A stretch of DNA of 64,000 nucleotides from Thelephora terrestris (GCA_015956445.1 WIUZ02000002.1:2232001-2296000); one strand, 5' to 3'. Positions 1 to 12,627 are shown, numbered from the stretch's first letter. The notes: generated from the letters alone by a model not told the origin. Made by a program: numbers and translations.

Positions 1-296
1 GTATCCTCCTGATTTGCTGTTATGCGGTGTTGTTGACCGTCACCGTCTTCGTCGAGTTGAAAGGGGACAGCTTGGCGTTTTGATCACCGGAAAATATCTC
101 AATCCTCGCTTCCCTTTCTCAACCGCGCTCCACCATCATCTTCCTCTTTGTCGGCTATCGTGGCTACTGTCCTATGCACACACACATACACGTATATCCC
201 ACATACTCATGCATTCTAGTTGCGTTGTCTCGTACTTTCGCTGTCTGTTGATATCGTCCGGTAACCAGCATCTGTTCCTGCTCTCTCTCCTTCTCT

Positions 297-331
<35 letters not shown>

Positions 332-430
332 TCTCTCTTGGATTCATGTCGTGTAGCTTAGTTAGGGTCGTTTCTTTCAATCGGGTAATCTCCATCTGTC
401 ATCGCGTCCGGGTATTTGTTTGGGTATAAT
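1..430. other. Leading intergenic stretch
   Basis: No gene is recognised here. The stretch holds a CT-rich microsatellite (281-339). From about 351 it holds the 3' flank of the first acyl-CoA ligase gene, which resembles the flank of the second copy near 3.87-3.94 kb. Confidence 0.5.
281..339. repeat. (CT)n microsatellite
   Basis: Almost pure CT dinucleotides over about 59 bases, with a few TT or CC interruptions. It lies just outside the duplicated acyl-CoA ligase unit. Confidence 0.95.
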
Positions 431-3165
431 TTACAACCTGGGTTTCAGAATATATTCCGTCTTGGCCAGATCACGCAATTGCCTTCTCAAGATCTTCCCC
501 GCGGCGCTCTTTGGGACCTGGTCGATGATGACCACACCCCCTCTGAGAAACTTGTGTTTGGCAACACGTTCCCGAACCCATTCTTGTATCTCCTTGGATA
601 ATGTCGCGGATTCTGCGCCTGGAGCCGGTTTCACCTTGGGAACGACGTATGCCCTGAACGAAGAAATGGGAGAAATGAGGGTTAGGGCAAGTGCATACAC
701 TCCGACTTGAATTGCGTATCATGTGAAAGCAGACCTTGGTAACTCAGTGGCCTCTTCCTCGGAATACACCCCGATGACGGCCGCGTCGACGATCTTAGGG
801 TGTTGCAGTAACAGGGCCTCCATCTCTGCCGGGGGAACTAGAAACGAGTGATGGTGGCGGGGTCAGGATCTGCCCGTTCTCTCTGTCTCGGAACCTGTGA
901 TAGTACCTTGAAAACCCTAAGCGGAACAAAAGTTGGCGTCAGAAAACTCGGATCGCTGGATTGGAGATTGGAGTCGAGAAGGCGCGCGTACCTTGTACTT
1001 TATCAGTTCCTTGATACGGTCCACGATGTGATAGAATCCGTCTGCATCGCGGGTACAGACGTCACCGGTCTTGTACCACCCATCAGCGGTAATCGATTCT
1101 TTGGTCGCAGTGGGATTGTTCAGGTAGCCCTACCCACGCAACGTAATCAGAACCGCTCGACTACGAGCCACGGGGGAGATGGGTGTCTTACCTTCATAAC
1201 CGTGGGACCGCGTAGCCACAGCTCGCCAGGTTCTCCCGGTTTCACATCGACACCATCAATCCCAACCAGCCTCGCTTCGAGGTTTGGAATGAGAAGGCCG
1301 GCAGATCCGACCTTTGACAAAAACTGATCGTGAGGAAGAAGGTGGGAGACGGGAGACATCTCGGTCAAACCGTAGCCTGTATAGGGAAGATCAGTTATCG
1401 ACCGTTCAAAGGCGGGGTGATTTGTGGTGGCTGACCTTGCGGAATAACTGTGTTAGCCCCGACAGACTTTAGCTTATTATGCACGGCGCTGATGAGTGAA
1501 GCTCCAAGCGGCGCAGCGCCTGCCACGGTTGTCAGAGTGGACTCGTTGCCCCACAGAAGGAGAGAAAATGCGTACCTGACATGATGAATCGCAAGGTTTT
1601 CAGGTTGTATTTATTTGTCGCTGGAAGTGAAAAATGAAACGTTCGTCAGGAGAACCCTGCGCTGGTCGCATCCCGTACCAGGGTGATGGATGATCGCAAG
1701 GCACACAGGTGGGACGATGAGAGACATCGACACCTTGTACTTTTCGATGTTTTGACAGAAAGCTTCAGGTTCAAATTGCGGCATGATCACGACCGGAGAC
1801 CCGACCAAAAGCATAAAAGGAAGGAGCAATACAGCTCCTGTAATCACTGTTATCAACATTTTCCTGCGGAGAGAAGAAACTACAAAACACACCGTAGATG
1901 TGATAGAACGGCAGGAACCCAAGCATCACGTCCATTCCCATCTGCATCGGAGGGAACAAGGGCTGGACCATGAGGCACACGGAGACGATGTTCTTGTGCG
2001 TCGACTGCAGTAAACGTTAGGACACAATTGAGTGTTCGGTGATATGGAGCACCCGACCTCGACGCCCTTCGGTTTGCCCGTCGTTCCGGAAGAGTAACAG
2101 AGGAATACCGTCTCATTCGATAAAGGTCCGTCAAACCGTTCGGCCGCGCTTAGGCTTCCCTTGCCCAGCAGATCATCCATGTGGATGAATCCTTTCGCAA
2201 TCGCCTCTTTATCCCCAAGTCCCATGACAATAATCCTCTTCCTGGTTTCTGTCTTGCTAAACCCGTGCGCTTCGAGCATGGTAACAACCGTAGGGACAAA
2301 CGCGGGATGGGTAAAGACCACCTTCGCTCCGCTATCTTTCCACTGGTAGCCAAGCTCCGCGGGAGTGTACGAAGAGTTTGCAAGCGTCGTTCTTAATCCA
2401 GCCGCGATGGACCCCAAAAGTGCAAATGGCCACGCGAAGCTGTTCGGACTGAAGATCATCACCGTATCTCCTCTCGTGAGCTCCACTCCTCCCAACTTTT
2501 TCGCAAAGATGTTTGTGAGGCCCCATCCGAGGGAGAGACATGCGGCCTTGAGCTCTGAACGTGTGATGGTACGTCCAGTAGGTGCGTCGATGAATGCGGG
2601 TGTCGCGCCGGGGATCTCGCGATCGACCTTGCCTTCGAAGAGGAAGGTGAAGAGTGACTCGTCGGGGGTCGGAAAGTCGGCTATGTGAGAGCGATAAATG
2701 GTCATGGGTGAGGTCGCGGGTAGTGGGGAAAAAGGATGCGGGTGCTATATGTATTTCGATGGCATCTTTCACGTGTCGCCCTCAAGGTGGCTGTTGTTGG
2801 TACCCCGAGGTCCGGCCGTTCCAGTGACCCCGAACCGGTAAGAGCGCACCTCTCTAAAACTCTATTGAAGTCCACCAGAGAATCATCGGCGAGAGACATT
2901 CCCCGCGATTTGTTGGGCCAAGGGTTTGGGAACGGGGCGTGAGGAAAAAAAGGACAGCTCCAACGATCGGACACTGATGTGCAGATGTGCCTCCCGTACT
3001 CCATTCAACGCCATTGGAATGAGCTCCTTGAACAATATGTAGTGACCCCGTTGGTGTCGGACCGGTGTGCTGGGTAGTGGAGACTAAGAATGCGGTTTCG
3101 AGTTGGGACTGGGATCGGCTCATCGCGCGATGAGCGGTTCGAGTGGAGGCGAGGTCCCTAAGCGA
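351..3165. repeat. Tandem duplication unit, copy 1
   Basis: This unit contains the first acyl-CoA ligase gene with its 3' flank and promoter side. It matches 3873-6630 in order and orientation. Shared non-coding sequence includes the bases just before the stop codon and the motif 'gcggttcgagtg' upstream (near 3134 and 6595). Limits are judged by eye. Confidence 0.75.
431..2705 (-). CDS. 4-coumarate-CoA-ligase-like AMP-dependent acyl-CoA ligase, copy 1
   Basis: An ANL-superfamily enzyme that adenylates a carboxylic acid and then forms its CoA thioester; the substrate cannot be read from sequence. Ten exons: 2705-2058, 2004-1893, 1837-1679, 1620-1576, 1519-1436, 1376-1192, 1129-992, 916-907, 837-735, 653-431. 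They keep one frame and predict 568 aa. Visible motifs are the P-loop [11 protein letters not shown] (about residue 205), FLPFYH (245), GYGLTEM (350), the WLRGP stretch (405), the KTGD motif (435), the hinge after IKELIKYKG (457) and the C-terminal lysine in SAAGKILRR (553). Exon 8 is a 10-nt micro-exon. The C-terminus is PRL, a possible weak peroxisomal signal. All introns are GT-AG. The start is the ATG beginning [11 protein letters not shown], shared with copy 2. Exon calls are by eye but supported by the identical exon lengths of the neighbour. Confidence 0.94.
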
Positions 3166-3940
3166 TTACTACTGCCTCAAACACCAGAGTACAGCGGTGC
3201 TCGCTGAGGGACTATTGACTAGATTCAGGTTCGTGGAATGGGTGGGATCTCCGGTAGCCTGAACGTCGTACGATGCTGGAACTCGCCAAGCGTTTTGCCT
3301 CCCTTACGTGTCCCAAGATCTTGATTCGGCAAACAGCTTCAAGCCTGACACTATGTAGAGCTTTTGAATCTCGAATGGGTGATGCTCTTTGAAAGTTTGA
3401 GCAGTTGTGGTTCCCGAGGGACAGAATACATATCGCTCCTACATTAATACACCAACTTCAATCAAACCAGCAGCAGTAGGCTGGAATCCACTGGCAGCCT
3501 CAAAGTCAGAGCGGGGGAAGCGGGGGGAGGGCGGCTTGTTTCTGGCGAATTGCTGTCAGCCTGCTGAATGGGGGTCCGGCTTGAGTGCACTGGCAAAGAT
3601 AATGTATCCCGTCATCATGCATCATTCCTTGGGCAAAACATTTTGTGAGTTCTTGTAATGTAGGATCTCAGCAGCGGGCGTCTCAGGCTCCTAAATCGTT
3701 CCTAAACACTCCAACCCGTATGAATATCCCCTCTCACGTTCCGCCGTGAGGAATCCTGCGCCCTGGATTCTGTGAAATCCAGCTGAAATCACAGATTCTG
3801 TCGGTGTAGGGTGCCGAATGCGAGCGCTTACCTGAAAGGCGACATAAATCACCTTTATTCTAGTCGATTAAGGTTACGGTAGCTTAGGGTCATTCTTTGA
3901 GTCGGATAACCTCACGTCTGTCCTAGTGTTTCGTGATAAA
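2706..3940. other. Intergenic region between the two ligase genes
   Basis: Holds the promoter side of copy 1 (shared with the upstream region of copy 2) and the 3' flank of copy 2. Small open frames here show no recognisable motif and look like chance. Confidence 0.6.
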
Positions 3941-6630
3941 TTACAACCTGGGTTTCCGAACAGATTCCGCCTTGGCTAGATCACGCAATTGGATCCTCAA
4001 GATCTTTCCCGCAGCACTCTTTGGGATCTGGTCGATGATGACCACACCTCCCCTGAGGAACTTGTGTTTGGCCACACGTTCCCGAATCCATCCTTGTATC
4101 TCCTTAGAGAATGCTGCAGATTCTGGCCCTGGTCGTTGCTTCACCTTGGGAACGACGTACGCCCTGAACAAAGAAATGGGAGGAAGGAGGGTCAGGATAC
4201 ATGTGCGTACACTTAGCCTGAGTGTATAATACAGGAAATGCAGACCTTGGTAATTCGGTAGCCTCTTCCTCGGAATACAGCCCGACGACGGCCGCATCTG
4301 CAATCTTGGGGTGTTGCAGTAACAGAGCTTCCATTTCTGCCGGGGAAACTGATAACGAGAACGGTTGCGAGTTAGGATCGTCTGTTCCATTCCTCCAAAA
4401 GTGCGATGGTACCTTGGAAACCCTACGCGCGAAAAGAAAAGTCGGCGTTAGAGAACTAAAATTGTCGAATAGGATGATTGAAGCTGGGAAGGCGCCATAC
4501 CTTGTACTTGATTATTTCCTTGATACGATCCACGACGTGATAAAATCCATCAGCATCGCGGGTAAAAACATCCCCGGTCTTGAGCCACCCATTAGTGGTG
4601 ATCGCTTCTTTGGTCGCAGCAGGATTGTTCAAGTAACCCTAACCACGAACATGATCAGAACCGCTCGACTGCTAGCCACGGGGGGACGAGAGTCTACCTT
4701 CATAACCGTTGGGCCGCGTAGCCAAAGCTCGCCAGGTTCTCCCGGCTTCACATCGACACCATCAATCCCAACCAACCTCGCTTCAAGGTTTGGAATGAGA
4801 ACACCGACTGATCCAGCCTTCGACAAAAATTGATCATAGGGCATCATGTGGCAGACCGACGTCATCTCGGTCACACCGTAGCCTAAATAGGACGCGATGG
4901 TCATCAACCTTTTGGAGGCGGGGTGATTTGTGGTGGCCGACCTTGCATAATAGCTGTGTTAGCCCCGACAGACTTTAGCTTGTTGTGAACGGCGGTAGCG
5001 AGAGAGGGTTTAAGCGGCGCAGCGCCTAGAACGATGTCAGTGGTCTCTAAGCTCCATCAAAGGAGTGCAAATGCGGACCTGAAACGAGGAATCGCAAGGT
5101 TTTCAAGTCGTATTTGTTTGTCGCTGGAAGGGAAAAAATATTCAAAATTCGTCAGGAGAACTCTGCGCTGGTCACATCCATGTACATCTCGTACCGGGGT
5201 GATGAAGGATCGCGAGGCACACAGGTGGTGCGACGAGTGTCATCGTCGCCTTGTACTGTTCGACGTTTCGACAGAAAGCTTCGGGTTCAAACTGGTGCAT
5301 GATCACGAACGGACAGCCGACCATGAGCGTAAAAGAAAGGAGCGTTACTGCTCCTGTAATCAGCTTTCTCGGGGTTTTCTCGCAATAAGTGAAATTTAAA
5401 AACTTACCAAAGCTGTGGTAAAACGGCAGGAACCCAAGCATCACGTCCTTGCCTATCTGCATCGTGGGGTACGCGGGTCGGATCATGAGACATACGGAAA
5501 CGATGTTCTTGTGCGTTGACTGTAGTGGACGTCAGAATACGACATCAGATCGCATGGTTATGTGGAGCGCCTAACCTCGACGCCCTTTGGTTTGCCCGTC
5601 GTTCCGGAAGAATACCAAAGAAATACCGTCTCATTCGATAACGGTCCGTCGAACCGTTCGGCCGCGCTTAGGCTTCCCTTGCCCAGTAGATCATCCATAT
5701 GGATGAATCCCTTCGCGGTTGTCTCCCTATCTCCCGCACCCATGACGATAATCTTTTTTCTTGTTTCTGCATTACTAAACCCGCGCGCTCCGAGCATGGC
5801 AACAACCGTAGGCACAAACGCGGGATGGGTAAAGACGACCTTCGCTCCGCTGTCATTCCATTGGCGACCAAGCTCCGCGGGAGTATACGAAGAATTCGCC
5901 AGCGTCGTCTTGAATCCTGCCGCGATGGACCCAAAAAGTGCAAATGGCCACGCGAAGCTGTTCGGACTGAAGATCATCACCGTATCTCCTCTCGTGAGCT
6001 CCACTCCTCCCAACTTTTTCGCAAAGATGTTTGTGAGGCCCCATCCGAGGGAGAGACATGCGGCCTTGAGCTCTGAACGTGTGATGGTACGTCCGGTGGG
6101 TGCGTCGATGAATGCGGGTGTCGCGCCAGGGATCCCGCGATCGACCTTGCCTTCAAAGAGGAAGGTGAAGAGCGACTCGTCGGGGGTCGGAAAGTCGGCT
6201 ATGTGAGAACGGTAAATGGTCATAGGTGTGAATGGGGTGGTAGGAAGAAAGAATTTGGGCGCTATATGTATGTATGTATATCTTGATGGGACGAACTCAG
6301 CGGCTTTCATGTGTTGCCCTCAATGTGGGTCCTGTCGGGTACTACTCCGGAAGTTGGTCCATCCCTGTGATCCCGAGTTGACAAGGGCGCACCTCTCGAG
6401 AAGCAAAGGGTGACGTGGGATTGGGACGCGGGGGAAAAAGCGATCGACTCCAACCATGACGGCGATATGTTCTTCGCTCTTTGTAACGCCATTGGAACGA
6501 ACCTCTCGGGCAAGAGTGACTCTGTCAGTGTTGGGCTGGTGCACTGTAAAATGTGGGTGTGTCTTTGGGTCGTGGTCCACTCATCTCGCGACGGGCGGTT
6601 CGAGTGAAGGCGAGGTCCCTAGGTGAAATT
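3873..6630. repeat. Tandem duplication unit, copy 2
   Basis: Second copy of the unit at 351-3165, same orientation, with the gene, its introns and several hundred bases upstream. Divergence is uneven. Introns and the middle of the gene differ clearly, while the first ~290 coding bases are nearly identical between copies. Confidence 0.75.
3941..6223 (-). CDS. 4-coumarate-CoA-ligase-like AMP-dependent acyl-CoA ligase, copy 2
   Basis: Tandem paralogue of the gene at 431-2705. Exons 6223-5576, 5519-5408, 5353-5195, 5123-5079, 5025-4942, 4882-4698, 4638-4501, 4422-4413, 4348-4246 and 4163-3941 have exactly the same lengths (648, 112, 159, 45, 84, 185, 138, 10, 103, 223) and predict 568 aa. The P-loop ([12 protein letters not shown]), GYGVTEM, WLRGP, KTGD and GKILR motifs are all present, so it looks catalytically competent. 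The C-terminus is again PRL. I chose 6223 because it aligns with the copy 1 start; an in-frame ATG 29 codons further up lies in sequence not conserved as protein. The copies differ mostly in the middle third (for example YHSFG against YHIYG), so substrate range could differ. Confidence 0.94.
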
Positions 6631-7561
6631 TCTGTCTTCGGCGCCTGCTAGATTCATATCTTTTGAAGTTCCAATCCCATTCCAGCTATTTTACCCTGAG
6701 AATTGCGCGTCAGTGCATATTCCCTCAGCTTGCCAATGGATTTTAGGCCTAGGGGGACCCTGATGTCACACTAGGCGACATGTACTGTGCAATGAACCAG
6801 GGCGGTGTCAATTCATTGATGCGCAAGTCCATTGCGACATTCACTGCCTCTCGCACACCTTACACTCTATGATTAATTTGACCATCATTCGAGAGCAGGG
6901 GTCGTTTAGTCGGGCAGTGGATTCTTGCATCCTCACCAAGTTCCCAGGCCATCAATCCCGCAGCACGAATTAACTTGAAACGCCCCTCCGATTGCACTGG
7001 GATCGGACGTTCGATGTGAGCGTTTCTTTGTTTTGTTTTGTCCCGCAGGCGATGATGGCTGCGCCTCAGTGTTCAATCAATGTTTTGTCCAGCTCTCACC
7101 TCGTTGAGGAGAGCTGGCACTTGCGAACCTCAATGGGAGATATTCCGGCTTGTGCCGCCTCGCGGCCTGGGCAACACGGGGTATCAAGAGGACTTCCCCA
7201 CCCTGGGGAGTTAAGCAATGAATGGGCGAACGACAAACCAGGGCTGTGTACTGCCAGTGCGTAGATCAGAAGGGTCAGTGTTTCATATCTCTCCCCACTT
7301 TGTCGGATTTGTTAACAGTGGCGATTGCGAGGTAAAAACGATACTCGATGAAAGGCAAATGAATTCCTACAAATGTCGTCGAGCGATAAACAAGAGTCAC
7401 GGTTTACGTTCCCCACGCGCCATGCATGAGGCATACTCAATTGGATCCCCAAGTATTTACGACCTGCTTTACATCGAGCGCCGAAGCCCTCCTCCTTGAC
7501 CTCCTCGCGCTGCAGCTGCGGTTTGTCGGAATTCGCTCCTCCGGTTATACACATCCCAACC
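6631..7561. other. Intergenic region
   Basis: No gene is recognised. The last ~350 bases resemble the region before the next 7-TM gene (both hold a 'ccctggggagt' stretch, near 7201 and 10256), so they are probably a shared promoter of the tandem pair. Confidence 0.5.
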
Positions 7562-8886
7562 ATGTCTGGCACCTCGGACGACTCCCGGTCCAATAATGTC
7601 AACGCTCCGCAAATAACGCCCCACTTGTATCTTCATGAGAAGTCCAACTTCGCCGGGTTCCTTATCGCGGCAATATTATATGGTGTGGTGAACTGCGCAT
7701 TTTGCTTATCCGCTTTCGCCTGAACTTTTTGGTGTACCATTCCAGGGGTCATCGTCACTCTGTTCTTTCGGTGTATGTGTGCGTTGCTGGATCCCGCTAA
7801 TCGCATGAGGGGAGGTCTCAAGTGGGGACTTGTGGCACACATCACCGCCATGTTCTCACTCGTGACGATGCTCAACACATTCGTTCTCAACTCTCAATCC
7901 AACTCTTATATCGACAACAGGGAGTTCCCCGGTGTTGAAGTTGAAAACCAGTTTTTGACCGGTCCGATTGGATACCAGGAGTCCTTCGCCACCTCCAAGG
8001 AAACCATAACCCGGGTTGCCATTCCTCTGTTTCCTTTAAACCAGTGGCTACTCGATGGACTTTTGGTACGTCCCATTTCAAATTCATGCGTCTAGGCATG
8101 TAATGTAGTCCGCCCCTTCAGCTGCATCGTTGTTATATCGTTTATTCCATGAACCAGTGGGCGATCGCCTTCCCTTGCTTGGTGTATCTCGCGTCCATTG
8201 GTACGTGCCCAAATCCTCCTACAAGTTCCGCAGGCCAACGATAATACCCTGGGCTAATATAATTGATGCAGTGACGGGCATTATATACATCTATGAAGGG
8301 ATACAACTTGAGTCGATGCCCGTTATCTCCCAACACAACGCCAGCCTGTCGTACTACTCTATTTGTGTTTCGCTCAATGCCCTCCTTACGCTCATGATTG
8401 TTATGCGACTTGTCCTACACATGAAGCGCATCCGAGACATCATGGGGTCTTTAACTGGAGCTAGCGGATTTTATATGGCCATTATCACCACGATTATCGA
8501 ATCTCACGCCCCTTACACCATCGCGTTCATACTCTATATTGGACCGTGGGCTGCCAATAGTCCCATCCAGCACATCTTCTCCCCGATCCTTTGCGAGATG
8601 CAAGTGAGTGCCGCCGAAATCTCGGAAGCGTGTCTCTGACCATGCTTGTTTATAGGTCATTGCTCCGTTCCTCGTCATTTTAAGGGTAGCCAACCGGAAA
8701 GCACTAACGAGCGACACAATCACCGGGACCAGCGGTTCGATTCGATTCGTGAGTCAATTGGGGTCAATGGATGAGAATGGGACACTCACCCAGGGGGACC
8801 ATATGCGTCCAATGGAGATGACTGGTGAGACTTCCAGCAAGGTTGAGGTTGGGGCAGGGAATGCCATTGAAGAGGTCTTGTCATGA
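7562..8886 (+). CDS. Seven-transmembrane protein of an uncharacterised Agaricomycete family, copy 1
   Basis: Five exons (7562-7682, 7746-8065, 8122-8200, 8272-8603, 8656-8886) join in frame to 360 aa. Hydrophobic segments, in order: FAGFLIAAILYG into VTLFF; LVAHITAMFSLVTML; the tract around MNQWAIAFPCLVYLASI; TGIIYIYEG; YYSICVSLNALLTLMIVMR; MAIITTIIESHAPYTIAF; and CEMQVIAPFLVIL. That gives about seven membrane passes, a short N-terminus and a ~60-residue hydrophilic tail. I recognise this as a lineage-expanded, functionally uncharacterised fungal membrane family. The topology is receptor-like, but I see no motif proving a GPCR. The ATG chosen starts MSGTSDDS, parallel to MSGPSSV in the next gene. 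All introns are GT-AG and positionally conserved with copy 2. Confidence 0.88.
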
Positions 8887-10519
8887 CAGTGTCGAATGGG
8901 TTCTCGAAAACTCGATACTGGTTGTGGTTGAGGCTCTTCTCTGTATACACTCCACTGATCGCCATTTCCTCACCGGCTTTTATTGCTTAAAGCAGGTTGT
9001 ATCACGTATTTTACACTCTGTGGACCCCAATCCCGGCTTTACTCGCATCTGTAGGTGGATACATATTATGTTCGTTTTGCTGTATCTATTGCTTTTTTTT
9101 TTTAGCAAGGAAGAGCAACTGCTGGCCACCTCACTTGGCTGCGTTTCTGGAATATACGAACAGTAAAGTGTTGATTCGCAACTCCTGGTTGTCGGCAGGT
9201 TTGGCACGCGATGCCAACGAGAAACGCGAATGTAACGCCTGACCGGTGGTCTGTAATTCGTCCTATGCGCCTCGCGTCTGCCTTGCAAGCCTCCAGTCGA
9301 TGGATGATGACCAAAGCTCCCCGGCGCCCGGACAACTCCGGAGCGAAGACGTCCAAGAAGTTTCCTGAGACCCTTGATGGTAGAGAGGAATGTGATGAGA
9401 GGTCGCAACGCGCAAGCCTGTTTGGACATCCAGCAACAGCCCAAGTGAGAACTGAAGGAGCCGTCTGGTACGGACAGTTGTAGTAAACTGTTGCCGCGGG
9501 GGTAAAATGGGGGGGGGGGTAGAGCCCAGAACACTGGTCAACGCTTCAGGGAACCTTATTGAAGCATCATCGAATAACGTGAGCGTTTGTTTATAGGAAA
9601 CAAGGCAAGCTTTGAACAGACTGCAACACACTGTGAATAAGCTTCCGCGGCGTGTCCAAGTTGACCTGGCCTCGGTGGTCACTCGGACGAGTACAGACTC
9701 CCATGGATCCTTGGGGGGTGCACGATAGGAACGATTAAGGCTCAGCAGCGATTATACCTCAAGACTCAGCACGCCTCAAAATCAGGGTACCTGAAACAAC
9801 CCGCCGGCCCCGGTCACCAGAGGACCAGTGTCTATAACGGGGAACTCCTCTATCCTCCCTTACAGTTTGCCGATAATCATCGGGCTTAAGGTGGAAATCA
9901 CACCGGGCAGCATGAGCTGTGTGGGGGGCAGGGTGATACCGACCGAGGTATGAACAGCTTCGTTATGATATTCCCCCCCTCCCGCCCATAGCTTGCGTTT
10001 TGCGATGAATCTGGTCATCACGGTGGCGGTTGTTCGGATTCGTGCATCCTGAATCAAGAACCCGGATGATCGATCTGCAGTCTAATCACAACCCGCGGAC
10101 AACCCGAATCGATCGCCGTTTGGGCTTTTCGCCCAGCGATGTAATCGCTGGGAAGAGTCGATGGCGCTTACAACTTCCCATGGAGCGCGTTAACCACACA
10201 TCTTATACCGCCCACGGCCTATCCTGGAGACGTTCTCGAATCTGAATGTTCCCGCCCTGGGGAGTCAAGCGGTCAAAAGGCGAACAACAAAGTATGGCTA
10301 TGTTCTGGGCGGATCGGCGGTAAAGGTAAGAATCAAAACGTTGTCGAACGATGATTGAGAGTGGCGTTTCCTCCTCGACGCGACTGATGCAGCTGGATTT
10401 GAATTTCCAGGTGTTTATAACCATGTTCACATCAACTTCAGTGGTCATTTCCTTGGTCTCCCCGCACTCCGCGTGTTCCTTCGCCGAAATCAGTTCGTCC
10501 GCTTATACGAAACTGAGCC
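8887..10519. other. Intergenic region between the 7-TM genes
   Basis: No gene is recognised. There is a poly-T run near 9096 and a poly-G run near 9511. Open frames up to 184 codons on the minus strand lack family motifs and splice logic. The final ~300 bases resemble the upstream region of the first copy. Confidence 0.5.
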
Positions 10520-11838
10520 ATGTCTGGCCCCTCTTCGGTCAAGCCCTTGTCCAATAACGTTAATTCTCCGCAGATACCATCATGGTTGTACCTTCATGAA
10601 AAGACCAACCTTGCCGGATCATTCATCGCTGCAATATTCTATGGTGCGGTGACCCATGCGTTCGCCCATCCGCATTGAGCTGATTTTCTTATGCATCGTC
10701 CCAGGGATAATCATCACTTTGTTCTTCAAATGCATGGGTGCATTGCTGAATCCCGTTAATCGTATAAACGGAGGCGTCAAGTGGGGACTCGTGGCACACA
10801 CCCTGGCCATGTTCTCGTTTGCGACGATACTCAATACAATGAGTCTCAATTCTCAATCCGGTTCGTACGTCGATAACCGGGAGTTCCCTGGTGTCAGCAA
10901 AGTGTTCCCTCCCGGACCGGTTGGGTATCAGGAGTCTCCCCTTGTCTCCAAGGCAACAACGACTCGAGTTTCCATCCCTCTGTTTCCTTTCAACCAATGG
11001 CTACTCGACGGCCTTTTGGTCAGTCCCCTTTCAAATCCAGTCATTTAGGTGTTTACCCCTTCAGCTGTATCGCTGCTACATTATTTATTCCATGAACTAC
11101 TGGATCATCGCCTTCCCATGCTTAATATATTTCGCCTCTGTCGGTACGTGATCAAATCCTCTGCGACCGTGGTCGACCCTTTGGCTGATACCACCAATGC
11201 AGCGACGGGGATCGCGTACATCTACGAGGCCATGCAACCTGAGTCGGGGTCTGTTATCTCCCAATACTACGCAAGCCTTTCATACTACTCAATTTGTGTG
11301 GCGCTCAACGCCCTCCTCACGCTCATGATTGTGATACGACTCGTCCTGCACATCAGGAACATTCGAGATGCCCTGGGGCCTTCAGCTGGAGTTGGTGGAT
11401 TGTACACAGCCATTATTGCCATGCTTATCGAGTCCCACGCCCCCTACGCCATCGCTTTCCTGCTCTACATTGGACCATGGGCTACCAACAGTCCCATTCA
11501 GTATGTCTTCTCCCCGATCCTTTGCGAGATGCAAGTGAGTGCCGTTTTGGTATTTTTATGGTACACCGCGATTTTGGAAGAGAGTTTCCAACCATACTTG
11601 TTTTTAGGTCATTGCTCCGTTCCTCATCATTCTACGGGTAGCCAACCGAAGAGCACTGACGAGCAACATAATCACCGGGACCACCGGTTCAATCCGATTT
11701 GTGAGCGAAGGTGGGACAATGGATGACAACGGGACACTTACCAATTGGGACCATGTGCGTCCAATGGAAACAACTAGTGAGGCTCCCAGCAAAGTTGGGG
11801 TTGGGGTAGAGAATCCTGTCGAAGTGATTTTATTATGA
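10520..11838 (+). CDS. Seven-transmembrane protein of an uncharacterised Agaricomycete family, copy 2
   Basis: Tandem paralogue of 7562-8886. Exons 10520-10643, 10705-11018, 11065-11143, 11203-11534 and 11608-11838 predict 359 aa. The last three exons have identical lengths in both copies (79, 332, 231), and intron phases are the same. Protein similarity is high throughout, for example the VKWGLVAHTLAMFSF, LYRCYIIYSMNYWIIAFPCL and VIAPFLIILRVANRRALTSN stretches. It keeps the same seven hydrophobic segments and a charged C-terminal tail that varies more than the membrane core. Function is unknown. A third, broken copy follows on the opposite strand. Confidence 0.88.
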
Positions 11839-12622
11839 CAGGGTTCAATGGGTTCTCAAAAACGATAACTAGTGTTTTATTTCCCAAACGGAGTTGACGA
11901 GTGGTGATGAGACATATTCTGAGGGGAGCCACACAGGAAGAATGCAGAGGCTTAGGAAGTCCACGGTATTGGGGTTGAGGACACCATTGGCTGAGCTCCG
12001 TTATAAATGATCCGGGGGTCTCGAAGGCTCAATACCTCGCTGCAGTTGGATTTCCACTGAGGGGAACATTGAGAAAAGCAGTGATCAAATAGTATGAGAT
12101 GCCGAAGTTGGATATGGCCATGTAGTTCGACAGAGCGCTGACCCGCAATGAGCTCTGGTAGACAAATGCAATACCCGTTACTGTATTGAAAGCATCAGCG
12201 AAGGCTTTCACTATTGGCTTGCTGATGAGTTGAGCACGCACCCAACAAAGCAAGAAACACCAAGCCTGGTAATGTAATGGCCCAATAGTTCATAGCATAA
12301 ATAATGGAACAGCGATAGTGCTAGATGAGCTGCTTGCATTGTTTATACAAGCAACTGAGTCAAACACAGAACAGACCAAAAGGCCATCACCCAACCAGTT
12401 GTTCATGAGGGTCATTACAGCAGGAACAACACTGATCCCCTTGTGGAGGATGTGAAACTGTTACCCAATAGGTCCAGGGGGTATCAGGTTGCTGCTGGGA
12501 ACTCCCGGAATGGATTGAAGGTTGAGGGAGACCACAGTGTATTTCTTCATGAATGAGAAGTCTCAACTTGATGCCCCACATTGCGCGGTTGGCAGGATCA
12601 AACAGCACATTCATTGGAAGGA

Positions 12623-12627
12623 GAGAG
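12623..12627. repeat. Target-site duplication of C1, left
   Basis: GAGAG, matching 18289-18293 on the other side of C1. The surrounding GA run makes the exact register uncertain by a few bases. Confidence 0.65.

Noticed and set aside
5562-6206. 214-codon plus-strand frame opposite the first exon of the second ligase
   Set aside because: It mirrors a highly conserved enzyme exon on the other strand, and the same mirror appears in copy 1; no splice or motif support.
9505-9525. G-run as a telomere-like or regulatory element
   Set aside because: It is a simple homopolymer-like run with no repeated unit.
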